A stretch of DNA of 24,217 bases from CAYQUV01 sp964421005. Lineage in GTDB: Bacteria > Patescibacteriota > Minisyncoccia > Minisyncoccales > CG1-02-41-26. Where the stretch lies: positions 1-24,217 of the forward strand of contig CAYQUV010000009.1 in NCBI GenBank assembly GCA_964421005.1. Direction: 5' to 3'. Positions 1-7,184 of this stretch are shown here, piece by piece. The notes under the pieces were generated by a model. The model was not told where the DNA came from and did no database searches. It was given only the letters and a program-made list of their open reading frames with translations. The position numbers and the translations under genes are program-made. Position 1 is the stretch's first letter, and the number at the start of each line of letters is the position of its first letter.

Positions 1-12
1 TATAGTCGACAA

Positions 13-46
13 AAGACCTCCTGGTTTTGGAGGTCTTCTGTTTTTT
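13..46 (+). terminator. Intrinsic terminator of a gene left of the window
   Basis: A perfect 9-bp stem, AAGACCTCC (13-21) with GGAGGTCTT (29-37), closes a 7-nt loop and is followed by CTG and a run of T. This is a standard rho-independent terminator for a plus-strand gene that ends before the window. Confidence 0.85.
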
Positions 47-56
47 TATTTTTCTC

Positions 57-84
57 TTGTTTAAAATTTTATATTTGATAGAAT
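57..84 (+). promoter_or_regulatory. Promoter-like pair before the structured element at 91
   Basis: TTGTTT (57-62) and TAGAAT (79-84) are separated by 16 bp. The first G of the structured element at 91 lies 7 nt after the -10 box, where a transcript would be expected to start. It could drive the small RNA-like element alone or also murB. The -35 box is only a partial match. Confidence 0.5.
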
Positions 85-90
85 AGATTT

Positions 91-147
91 GGGTCGGGAG
101 CTGGCCCTCACAAAAGACATAGTTTGGAGGATTAACCCTCCCGGCCC
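91..147 (+). ncRNA. Candidate 57-nt structured RNA or murB leader
   Basis: GGGTCGGGAG (91-100) pairs with CTCCCGGCCC (138-147) over 10 bp with one G-U pair. Inside it, CCTC-A-CAAA (106-114) pairs with TTTGGAGG (123-130) over 8 bp with one bulged A, closing the loop AGACATAG. The two stems are joined by an asymmetric internal loop (101-105 and 131-137). The element is GC-rich in an AT-rich surrounding, starts at a predicted +1 and is followed by a U-rich stretch. I do not recognise the family. It may be a small RNA, a cis-acting leader of murB or a protein-binding site. Confidence 0.45.
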
Positions 148-232
148 TTTATTTTAATTTAAGAATTTTTGTTTAATTTTTCTAACCCTCTTATCTCTGG
201 GCATTAAAAGATTGAAATATTTATTCAAGAAA

Positions 233-1120
233 ATGGAAAAACCTGAATTTCTAAAGAATTTTAAAAGGAATATTCTCTTAAAAGACTATACTACTTTTAA
301 AATTGGCGGCCCTGCCAAATATTTTTTTATAGCAGACAATGAAAAAAATTTGATTGATGTTTTGAAATATTCAAAAAAAGATAATTTACCCTTTTTCGTT
401 TTAGGCGGCGGAAGTAACTTGTTAGTTTCTGATAAGGGGTTTGATGGTTTGGTAATAAAAGTCCAATTTTCAGATTTTAAAATTAAAAATTCTGAGATTT
501 ATGCTCAGGGAGGAGCCGAGTTAAGCAAAATTGTAGAATCGGCATCAAAAGAAGGATTGGAAGGAATTGAATGGATAGTAGGTATTCCTAAGGTTACGAT
601 TGGAGGAGCGATAAGGAATAACGCCGGAGCTTTTGGGGGTTGTATGGGAGATATTATAAAAAGCGTGGAAGTGTTTGATATTCTTTATTCTCAGACCAAG
701 ACAATTTGCCGAGAAGATTGTAAGTTTGATTATAAAGAAACTGTTTTTAAACAGAATAAAAATTTAGTTATCCTTTCTTGTTTGTTAAAATTAAAAAAGG
801 GGAATAAAAAAGAAATCAAAAATAGAATAAGTTATTTTTTGGATTATAGAAAAAAGAATCATCCTATGGATTATCCTTCGGCGGGTTGTGTTTTTAAAAA
901 CCCCCCAGGAATGAGAGCCGCGGATTTAATTGAGAGGGTTGGATTGAAGGGAAAAAGGTTGGGCGGAGCCGAGATCTCCAAAAAACATGCTAATTTTATT
1001 ATCAATTTTAAAAAAGCTAAAGCCTCCGATGTTCTAGAACTGATAAATCTGGCAAAAGAGAGAGTAAAAAACAAGTTTGGCATTATACTGGAAGAAGAAA
1101 TTCAATATTTAGGGTTCTAA
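233..1120 (+). CDS. murB: UDP-N-acetylenolpyruvoylglucosamine reductase
   Basis: MurB reduces UDP-GlcNAc-enolpyruvate to UDP-MurNAc with NADPH and FAD, the second committed step of cytosolic peptidoglycan precursor synthesis. From the ATG at 233 the protein has 295 residues. The N-terminal FAD domain contains KDYTTFKIGGPA and VLGGGSNLLVSDKGFDGLVIK, followed by GIPKVTIGGAIRNNAGAFGG. The C-terminal substrate domain has YPSAGCVFKNP and GGAEISKKHANFIIN, and the end LEEEIQYLGF carries the conserved glutamate. The catalytic serine of E. coli MurB (in AGSFFKNP) aligns with a cysteine here. The protein is short, as in type II MurB, without the long E. coli insertion. An in-frame TTG at 212 would add seven residues. 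I prefer the ATG because type II enzymes begin close to the KDYTTFKIGG block. Neither start has a Shine-Dalgarno. Confidence 0.96.
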   Translation: MEKPEFLKNFKRNILLKDYTTFKIGGPAKYFFIADNEKNLIDVLKYSKKDNLPFFVLGGGSNLLVSDKGFDGLVIKVQFSDFKIKNSEIYAQGGAELSKIVESASKEGLEGIEWIVGIPKVTIGGAIRNNAGAFGGCMGDIIKSVEVFDILYSQTKTICREDCKFDYKETVFKQNKNLVILSCLLKLKKGNKKEIKNRISYFLDYRKKNHPMDYPSAGCVFKNPPGMRAADLIERVGLKGKRLGGAEISKKHANFIINFKKAKASDVLELINLAKERVKNKFGIILEEEIQYLGF

Positions 1121-1158
1121 TTTTTTATTTAAATTTTCCACATTTTAGTTTTCCACCC

Positions 1159-1188
1159 TTGACAGATTTTTCAGGATTGAAATAATAA
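1159..1188 (+). promoter_or_regulatory. Promoter of the poly-lysine mini-gene
   Basis: A consensus TTGACA (1159-1164) lies 18 bp before TAATAA (1183-1188). An alternative -10, TAAAAT at 1186-1191, would leave a 21-bp spacer. Together with the terminator at 1335 it defines a short transcription unit of about 180 nt between murB and hpf. Confidence 0.5.
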
Positions 1189-1211
1189 AATAATAAGAAT
1201 GAAAATTTTTT

Positions 1212-1242
1212 GCAAATAGTTATTTAAAAGTCGACTATTTGC
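1212..1242 (+). other. Leader hairpin
   Basis: GCAAATAGT (1212-1220) is the exact reverse complement of ACTATTTGC (1234-1242), with a 13-nt loop. It sits between the predicted transcription start and the mini-ORF at 1269, so it would form a 5' leader hairpin. It is not followed by a T run and is unlikely to be a terminator. Confidence 0.5.
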
Positions 1243-1268
1243 TGGGGATATAGATTTTTAAAAATAAA

Positions 1269-1313
1269 ATGGCAAAGAAAAAAGCTAAGAAGAAAAAGAA
1301 GAAGAAGAAATAA
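1269..1313 (+). CDS. Poly-lysine mini-protein MAKKKAKKKKKKKK
   Basis: A 14-codon ORF reads MAKKKAKKKKKKKK and stops at TAA: eleven lysines and two alanines after the start Met, with no other residue type. It has its own promoter-like pair (1159), a leader hairpin (1212-1242) and a strong terminator (1335-1378), so the unit looks like an independent gene rather than leftover spacer. A GGGG at 1244-1247 lies too far upstream to be a good ribosome site. The product would be a highly basic peptide that could bind nucleic acid, the ribosome or the cell surface; no function can be assigned. Alternatively the transcript is a non-coding RNA and the purine-rich run only happens to be open. AAA/AAG runs invite ribosome slippage. 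Confidence 0.4.
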   Translation: MAKKKAKKKKKKKK

Positions 1314-1334
1314 TCTTCTTTTTGAAATCTCTCC

Positions 1335-1380
1335 AAACCTCGTTCTCTTTAAGGTTTAATACTTGGAGAACGAGGTTTTT
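1335..1380 (+). terminator. Strong intrinsic terminator before hpf
   Basis: AAACCTCGTTCTC (1335-1347) pairs perfectly with GAGAACGAGGTTT (1366-1378) over 13 bp around an 18-nt loop, and the stem runs into TTTTT. It ends the mini-gene transcript, so hpf needs its own promoter further right. Confidence 0.85.
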
Positions 1381-1439
1381 GATTTGTAATTTTTTGAAAT
1401 TTTGGTTAAAATTTAAATTGTTAGCAATAAATTTGTAAA

Positions 1440-1877
1440 ATGAGAATAGTTATCAAAGCAACAGGAATAAAATTAACAGACGGTTTAAGAGTGCTCGTCA
1501 GGGAGAAGATTTCAGATTTAGAAAAATTTTTAGAAGAAATTCTTAAAAGAGAAGATGTTTTCAACGGAAGGGAGCCGAGAACAGAAGCATTTGTTGAGAT
1601 TGGGAAACCTTCCGGTCATCATAGAAAAGGAGATGTTTTTTACGCTGAGTGCCAGATTCCTTTACCTGGGAAAGGAGTGAGGGCGGTGGCAAAAAGAGAA
1701 AATCTTAAACTTGCTCTAACCGAGGTTAAGGATGAGCTGCAGCGTCAATTAAAAAAATACAAAGAGAGTCAAAAAGCCAGATTGGAAAGAAACCAGAGAA
1801 AATTAAAAAAAGATCTTAAGATTGCGGAAGATGCCAGATTTCACAGAAAAGGAAGACAAAGGGAAGAAGGGATATAG
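1440..1877 (+). CDS. hpf: Ribosome hibernation promoting factor, short type
   Basis: HPF/YfiA-family proteins bind the decoding region of the 30S subunit and silence ribosomes in stress or stationary phase. The 145 residues give one beta-alpha-beta-beta-beta-alpha domain: MRIVIKATGIKLTDGLRVLV, the strand ending AFVEIGKPSGHHRKGDVFYA, and the long basic helix from about residue 90 (LALTEVKDELQRQLKKYK). The rest is a very basic tail rich in R and K (110-145). It lacks the C-terminal dimerisation domain of long HPF, so 70S inactivation rather than direct 100S dimerisation is the expected mode. No Shine-Dalgarno precedes the ATG. The gene lies 64 bp before secA on the same strand and may be cotranscribed with it. 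Confidence 0.9.
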   Translation: MRIVIKATGIKLTDGLRVLVREKISDLEKFLEEILKREDVFNGREPRTEAFVEIGKPSGHHRKGDVFYAECQIPLPGKGVRAVAKRENLKLALTEVKDELQRQLKKYKESQKARLERNQRKLKKDLKIAEDARFHRKGRQREEGI

Positions 1878-1941
1878 TTTTTATTCTCGATTGTCAAAGT
1901 GGTACGGTCTGGTAAATGGCTCTCTTTTTTATTTATAAATT

Positions 1942-4434
1942 ATGTCATTTCTCAGTAAAATTTTTGGTGACCCTAATCTGAAGTATTTAAAGAAACTTGA
2001 ACCGATTGTTAAGAAAATAAATGATTTGGAATCTCAATTTGAGGATTTTTCTGCTACCGAGTTAAAAGAAAAAACCAGAGAATTTAAAGAAAGACTCGGA
2101 GAAGGAGAAACTCTTGATGAAATTTTACCGGAGGCATTTGCTCTTGTAAGAGAAGCGGCGAAACGAACGTTAAATCAGCGTCATTTTGATGTTCAGCTTT
2201 TAGCCGGCATTGTTCTTCATCAGGGGAAAATAGCCGAAATGAAAACAGGTGAAGGTAAAACTTTAGCCGCTACTTTACCTCTTTATTTAAATGCCCTGAC
2301 CGGCAAGGGATGTCATCTTGTTACCGTCAATGATTATTTAGCCAGGCGTGATACCGTTTGGATGGGTCAGATTTATCATTTTTTAGGATTGACCGTTGGT
2401 TGCCTCAATCACCAGCAATCTTTTTTATACGATCCGACTTATAAGAAACCCGATGAAGAAAAGGATAAAATCAGAGATAGGCTTGGAAGTTTTCACGTAG
2501 TTGAGGATTTTTTAAAACCCTGTTCTAAAAAAGAGGCATATTTAGCCGACATTACCTACGGAACCAACAATGAGTTTGGTTTTGATTATTTAAGAGACAA
2601 TATGGCTCAAAATATCAAAGATCTGGTTCAGAGAGGATTTAACTTTGCTATTTTGGATGAGGTTGATTCTATTCTGATTGATGAAGCCAGAACTCCTTTG
2701 ATAATTTCCAGGCCAGATATTGAAAGCTCTAGGTGGTATAAAGAATTTGCCAGGATTATTCCTAAATTAGACCCTCTTAAAGACTACGAGGTTGATGAAA
2801 AAATGAGAACGGTAACTCTGACAGAATCTGGAATTGAAAAAGTTGAGAAAATTTTGGGAATGGAAAACATCTATCAGGAAAAAGGGATTAGATATTTACA
2901 TCACCTGGAACAAGCATTGAGAGCCCAGGCGGTAAAACCCTCGGATGGCAAACCTTTATTCTCAAAAGATATAGATTATGTTGTTCGGGACGGGCAAGTT
3001 ATCATTGTTGATGAATTCACCGGCAGATTGATGCCGGGAAGGAGATGGTCTGGTGGGCTTCATCAGGCAATTGAGGCGAAAGAAGGAGTTGAAGTTAAGC
3101 CCGAATCAAAAACATTAGCCACTATCACTTTCCAGAATTTATTCAGGATGTATAAAAAGTTAGCCGGAATGACAGGAACAGCCCAGACCTCGGCTGAAGA
3201 ATTTGACAAAGTTTACAAAATGGACGTTATTGTCATTCCTACTGCCAAACCAATGATAAGAATCGATGAACCTGATAAAATTTACAAAACAGAATCGGGC
3301 AAATTTAAAGCAATAGTAAAGGAGGTTAAGGAAAGAGCCAAAAAGGGCCAGCCGGTTCTAATCGGGACAACTTCAATTGAAAAAAACGAATATCTGGCAA
3401 AATTACTTGAAAGAGAAGGGATTTCCCCTCAAATATTAAATGCCAAACATCATCAGAAAGAAGCAGAAATTATTGCTCAGGCCGGGCGGAAAGGTAAGGT
3501 TACCGTAGCTACCAATATGGCCGGAAGAGGGGTTGATATTATTCTAGGAGGCAATCCTCCCGATCCCGGAGAGGCTGAAGAAGTTAAGAAAATCGGAGGA
3601 TTGTGTGTTATCGGTGCTCAAAGACATGAATCCAGAAGAATTGATAATCAATTACGGGGAAGAGCGGGCAGGCAAGGAGACCCCGGAGTTTCTCTTTTTT
3701 TTGTTTCTTTGGAAGATTCCCTTTTACGGATATTTGGCGGAGATAGGGTGAAAAATCTGATGAATATTTTGAAAATACCGGAAGACCAACCGATTGAAAC
3801 AAAAATGATTACAGGATTAATAGAAAAAGCTCAATCTTCTGTTGAAGGAATGAATTTTGATATAAGGCGTCATATTCTGGAATACGATGATGTTATTGCC
3901 AAGCATAGAAACAAAATCTATTCTCAAAGACAGGAAATTCTGAGGAAAAATTATACGAACTTGCGAAATTTTGTCTCAGAAATTGTTAAAAAAGAAATTG
4001 AAAGAATAGTCAATCTATATTCGAATGAGAAAAGCCTTGATTTTGAAAGAATAGTTGAAGAAGTAAAAACTATCTTTCCTCTTGCTCCCGAATTTTCTTC
4101 CCAAATAAAAAAGATTTCAGAGCCGGAAAAAATCATTGATTATTTGATAAATTTAGCCGAAATTGTTTTTCGGAAAAAAGAAGAAGTGGAAGGAAAAGAA
4201 AATATGGGAAGAATATTGAGATTTGTTTGTTTAAACTCAATAGATATGTTTTGGTCGGAGCATTTGAGCATAATGGAGGATTTGAAAGATTCGGTAAAAC
4301 TTCGTGCTTACGGCGGAAAAGATCCTTTGGTTGAGTATAAAACCGAGGGTCATAAGATTTTCAAAGAACTTCAAAGTTCCTTGAATTCTCAAATTGCCAG
4401 AACTGTTTTTAAACTGACTACCAGAAATCAATAA
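1942..4434 (+). CDS. secA: Preprotein translocase ATPase SecA
   Basis: SecA is the cytosolic motor that pushes preproteins through SecYEG. In 830 residues it shows the Walker A MKTGEGKT (100-107), the TYGTNNEFGFDYLRDNM block (206-221), the DEAD-type ILDEVDSILIDEARTPLIIS (237-256), the preprotein-binding region with DEFTGR, NBD2 with GTTSIEKNEYL and RGRAGRQGDPG, and the scaffold/wing end with WSEHLSIMEDLKDSVKLRAYGGKDPLVEYK. Two things are unusual. About 32 extra residues (roughly 155-196) sit in NBD1 between GLTVG and KKEAY, where E. coli has about ten. The protein ends at KLTTRNQ without the CxCx8CH zinc tail that binds SecB in E. coli, as in many bacteria without SecB. It is followed by secD and secF, forming a Sec cluster. 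Confidence 0.98.
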   Translation: MSFLSKIFGDPNLKYLKKLEPIVKKINDLESQFEDFSATELKEKTREFKERLGEGETLDEILPEAFALVREAAKRTLNQRHFDVQLLAGIVLHQGKIAEMKTGEGKTLAATLPLYLNALTGKGCHLVTVNDYLARRDTVWMGQIYHFLGLTVGCLNHQQSFLYDPTYKKPDEEKDKIRDRLGSFHVVEDFLKPCSKKEAYLADITYGTNNEFGFDYLRDNMAQNIKDLVQRGFNFAILDEVDSILIDEARTPLIISRPDIESSRWYKEFARIIPKLDPLKDYEVDEKMRTVTLTESGIEKVEKILGMENIYQEKGIRYLHHLEQALRAQAVKPSDGKPLFSKDIDYVVRDGQVIIVDEFTGRLMPGRRWSGGLHQAIEAKEGVEVKPESKTLATITFQNLFRMYKKLAGMTGTAQTSAEEFDKVYKMDVIVIPTAKPMIRIDEPDKIYKTESGKFKAIVKEVKERAKKGQPVLIGTTSIEKNEYLAKLLEREGISPQILNAKHHQKEAEIIAQAGRKGKVTVATNMAGRGVDIILGGNPPDPGEAEEVKKIGGLCVIGAQRHESRRIDNQLRGRAGRQGDPGVSLFFVSLEDSLLRIFGGDRVKNLMNILKIPEDQPIETKMITGLIEKAQSSVEGMNFDIRRHILEYDDVIAKHRNKIYSQRQEILRKNYTNLRNFVSEIVKKEIERIVNLYSNEKSLDFERIVEEVKTIFPLAPEFSSQIKKISEPEKIIDYLINLAEIVFRKKEEVEGKENMGRILRFVCLNSIDMFWSEHLSIMEDLKDSVKLRAYGGKDPLVEYKTEGHKIFKELQSSLNSQIARTVFKLTTRNQ

Positions 4435-4517
4435 AAATTTGTTTTAAAATCTTAATTTAAAATCTTAAATCATTAGAGTTGAAAAAGTTATTGATTTTTG
4501 ATAGATTTAAGAGATAT

Positions 4518-6044
4518 ATGCCAAAAAGAAAAATCACTATTAATTTAATAATAATTTTCCTACTTGCTTTTTTTAGTTTCTGTTTGATATTTCCGGAATA
4601 TCTGAATAGAAGAATAGATTTTTTTAATTCTCTGAAAATAATGGAAACTATTGAAATAACCATTCCTCATTTTCCCGAAATTCCTTTCAAGTTAGGTTTG
4701 GATTTACAGGGAGGGAGCCGGCTTGTTTATGAAGCTGATCTTGCCGAAATTGAGGAAAAGGAAAAAGGAGAAGCAATGCAGGGCTTAAGAGATGTTATTG
4801 AGAGGAGAATTAATATCTTTGGGGTAAGAGAACCGATTGTCAGGGTTGAGGAAAAAGCCGAGCACCAACGCCTGGTTGTTGAACTGCCGGGAATAAAAAA
4901 TGTTGCTGAAGCCATAGAAATGATAGGTAAAACACCTTATCTGGAATTTAGAGAAGAAAGAACCGATACTGAAACAGAGGAAATTTTGAAGCAATTAGAA
5001 GAAAAGAAAAAAGGAGAGCAAGAAGGAGAGGAAAAACAGCAAGGCGAGCAAGAAAGGGAAAGGGAGGGGAATGAAGAGCAACCGGAAGAAAAGCAATTAG
5101 AAGAAGAGCAACCGGAAAAACAATCGGACGAAGAGCAACCAGAAGAAGAGCAAGGGCAGGAAATTATTTCCGGGGATGAAGATCCTTATTTCAAACCTAC
5201 TAAACTTACCGGTAAATATCTGAAAAAAGCCACTCTTGGTTTCAATCAAACAACTTTGGAGCCCCAGGTTCTTCTTGAGTTTGATTCGGAGGGCTCCGAG
5301 ATTTTTAAAAATTTAACTTCAAAAAATGTAGGCAAAAGATTGGCGATTTACATTGATAATGTTTTAATTTCTGCTCCGGTAGTCAGAGAGGAAATTTCCG
5401 GGGGCAAAGCTCAAATCACAGGTCGCTTCAGTGTTGATGAAGCAAAAGAATTGGCCCGTAATCTGAATGCCGGCGCTTTACCGGTACCAATAGAACTTAT
5501 TTCTCAAACCACTATCGGTCCCACTCTAGGGAAAGTTTCTCTGGATAAATCGTTAAAAGCGGGGATATTTGGTTTTCTGGCTGTAGTTTTATTTATGATC
5601 TGTTTTTATCGGCTTTCTGGCTTTCTGGCTTCTTTAGCTCTTTTGATTTACGGCGGAATTTTATTATCTCTCTTTAAACTTATTCCGGTAACATTGACTT
5701 TAGCCGGAATCGGGGGAGCCATTTTATCGGTTGGTATGGCAGTTGATGCCAATGTTTTAATTTTTGAAAGACAGAAAGAAGAAAGAAAGAGCGGAGAAAG
5801 TTTTTCAAGAACAATCGAGATGGCATTTTCCAGAGCCTGGCCATCAATCAGAGATAGCAATGTTACCACCCTTATTGTTGCTTTGATAATGTTTTCTTTC
5901 GGCACCAGTTTCGTTAAAGGTTTTGCTCTCACTTTAAGTCTGGGAATCTTAACTAGTTTATTTTCTGCTCTATTTATTACTAAAACTTTTCTGAAAATGT
6001 TTATAGGAACGAAATTAGAAAAAATAGATTGGCTCTGGAGTTAA
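4518..6044 (+). CDS. secD: Protein translocase subunit SecD
   Basis: SecD works with SecF as a proton-driven RND-family motor that pulls preproteins out of SecYEG on the outer face of the membrane. From ATG 4518 it has 508 residues: a signal-anchor helix (LIIIFLLAFFSFCLIF), the extracytoplasmic P1 region starting FKLGLDLQGGSRLVYEAD with RINIFGVREPIVRVEE, then the P1 head and five C-terminal helices with the conserved VGMAVDANVLIFERQKEE. Nucleotides 4971-5165 encode a 65-residue stretch made almost only of E, Q, K and G, inserted between EFREERTD and SGDEDPYFKPT; it holds three copies of an EEQPE word. An in-frame TTG at 4479 would add 13 residues. I chose the ATG because it begins just before the basic PKRK and the anchor helix. 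secF follows after 22 bp. Confidence 0.95.
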   Translation: MPKRKITINLIIIFLLAFFSFCLIFPEYLNRRIDFFNSLKIMETIEITIPHFPEIPFKLGLDLQGGSRLVYEADLAEIEEKEKGEAMQGLRDVIERRINIFGVREPIVRVEEKAEHQRLVVELPGIKNVAEAIEMIGKTPYLEFREERTDTETEEILKQLEEKKKGEQEGEEKQQGEQEREREGNEEQPEEKQLEEEQPEKQSDEEQPEEEQGQEIISGDEDPYFKPTKLTGKYLKKATLGFNQTTLEPQVLLEFDSEGSEIFKNLTSKNVGKRLAIYIDNVLISAPVVREEISGGKAQITGRFSVDEAKELARNLNAGALPVPIELISQTTIGPTLGKVSLDKSLKAGIFGFLAVVLFMICFYRLSGFLASLALLIYGGILLSLFKLIPVTLTLAGIGGAILSVGMAVDANVLIFERQKEERKSGESFSRTIEMAFSRAWPSIRDSNVTTLIVALIMFSFGTSFVKGFALTLSLGILTSLFSALFITKTFLKMFIGTKLEKIDWLWS

Positions 6045-6066
6045 ATTAGTTAAATTATCAGATATT

Positions 6067-6975
6067 ATGTATATACCTTTTATCAAATACCGAAAAATAT
6101 TCTATACATTGTCTGTTATTCTAGTTGTTTTGAGTATAATCAGTATTTTTGTTTTTGGATTAAAACTAGGAATTGATTTCACGGGAGGAAGTTCTCTGGA
6201 AGTTAGCTTTGAGAACAACCCTCCTTCTTTAAGTGAAGTCAGAGAAGCTTTAAAAAACATTGATTTAGGAGAAGTATCAATCCAGAAAAAGGGAGAGAAA
6301 GAAATTATTTTGAGAATGAAGGATATTGACGAAAAAACCCATCAGCAAATTTTGGATAGATTAAAAAGTTTGACCGGAGAAGAAACGTTGTCGGAAAGTT
6401 TCCAATCAATAGGCCCGGTTATAGGCCAGGAACTTAAAGAAAAAACAAAAATTGTTGTTTTTCTGTCTCTTTTAGCTATTTTGGTTTATATAGCTTTAAG
6501 TTTCAGAAAAGTTTCCCGGCCGATTAAATCTTATCTTTACGGAGCAAGCGGAATTATTGCTCTCTGTCATGATGTTTTGATTCCTCTAGGAATTCTCTCT
6601 GTTCTGGGCAGATATCAAGGGGTTGAAATTTCTATTCCTATTATTACTGCTTTTTTGACTATTTTTGGTTATTCGATTAATGATTCGGTGGTTGTTTTTG
6701 ATAGGATAAGAGAAAATCTTCTTAAATCAAGGGAACCTACTTTTGAATTAATGATTGAAAAGAGTTTAAACCAGACTTTTATTCGTTCTTTAAACGTTTC
6801 TTTTACCACCTTGCTTGTTCTCTTCACTATTTTCTTTTTCGGTGGAGAAACTTTAAAATATTTTTCCCTGACCTTAATTCTAGGAATATTTTTCGGCACT
6901 TATTCATCTTTGTTTTTAGCTACTCCTCTTTTAGTTACTTTTTATCGTTTCCGAGAGAGAAAATATAAGGAATAA
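6067..6975 (+). CDS. secF: Protein translocase subunit SecF
   Basis: SecF pairs with SecD in the SecDF export motor. The 302-residue protein has the usual layout: first helix at about residues 11-32, the SecF signature LGIDFTGGSSLEV (34-46), a small extracytoplasmic domain (about 47-130) and five C-terminal helices, with the RND motif FGYSINDSVVVFDRIREN in the fourth. Length and motif order match stand-alone bacterial SecF. It begins 22 bp after the secD stop with no Shine-Dalgarno, so it is presumably cotranscribed with secD. A weak hairpin with a T run (7041-7062) may end the operon. Confidence 0.96.
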   Translation: MYIPFIKYRKIFYTLSVILVVLSIISIFVFGLKLGIDFTGGSSLEVSFENNPPSLSEVREALKNIDLGEVSIQKKGEKEIILRMKDIDEKTHQQILDRLKSLTGEETLSESFQSIGPVIGQELKEKTKIVVFLSLLAILVYIALSFRKVSRPIKSYLYGASGIIALCHDVLIPLGILSVLGRYQGVEISIPIITAFLTIFGYSINDSVVVFDRIRENLLKSREPTFELMIEKSLNQTFIRSLNVSFTTLLVLFTIFFFGGETLKYFSLTLILGIFFGTYSSLFLATPLLVTFYRFRERKYKE

Positions 6976-7040
6976 AACTTCTTCTTTTCTCAATTTTTCT
7001 GGTAGATTTTACGGATTTTCCAGAATCAACTGAAATTGAT

Positions 7041-7062
7041 AGAATTGGCGGAATTCTTTTTA
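7041..7062 (+). terminator. Weak terminator after secF
   Basis: AGAATT (7041-7046) pairs with AATTCT (7052-7057) around a 5-nt loop and runs into TTTTT. The stem is short and AT-rich, so it would be an inefficient terminator. A second AT-rich pair, TTCTGG (6997-7002) with CCAGAA (7020-7025), lies just upstream. Confidence 0.3.
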
Positions 7063-7075
7063 ATCTCTCTTTGAA

Positions 7076-7175
7076 GGCAAATTTAATCTCCTTGACAGGC
7101 AAATTTAAATATGTTTAAATGATAGAATAAAATTATGATTAAGAATGTTTATTTGCCTTGTTTGGCAAATTATTA
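7076..7175 (+). repeat. Three GGCAAATT direct repeats plus one inverted half site
   Basis: GGCAAATTTAA occurs at 7076-7086 and 7098-7108, and GGCAAATTATTA at 7164-7175. Start-to-start distances are 22 and 66 bp, both multiples of 22. The inverted word ATTTGCC at 7151-7157 faces the third copy and makes a 7-bp hairpin with a 6-nt loop in the leader. The layout suggests an operator set for a helix-turn-helix protein, perhaps the gene's own product. Confidence 0.45.
7092..7120 (+). promoter_or_regulatory. Extended -10 promoter of the sigma4-HARE gene
   Basis: A perfect TTGACA (7092-7097) is followed after 17 bp by TTAAAT (7115-7120), preceded by TG at 7112-7113 (extended -10). A GGCAAATTTAA word abuts the -35 box directly (7098) and another lies just upstream (7076), so repressor binding there would block polymerase. 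Confidence 0.6.
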
Positions 7176-7184
7176 TCTAAACCT

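Noticed and set aside
4..10. AGTCGAC shared with 1229-1235
   Set aside because: A 7-bp match containing a palindromic hexamer is expected by chance and has no further flanking similarity.
5648..5932. 94-codon minus-strand ORF within secD
   Set aside because: It lies completely inside the conserved C-terminal membrane region of secD and has no recognisable domain or own promoter.
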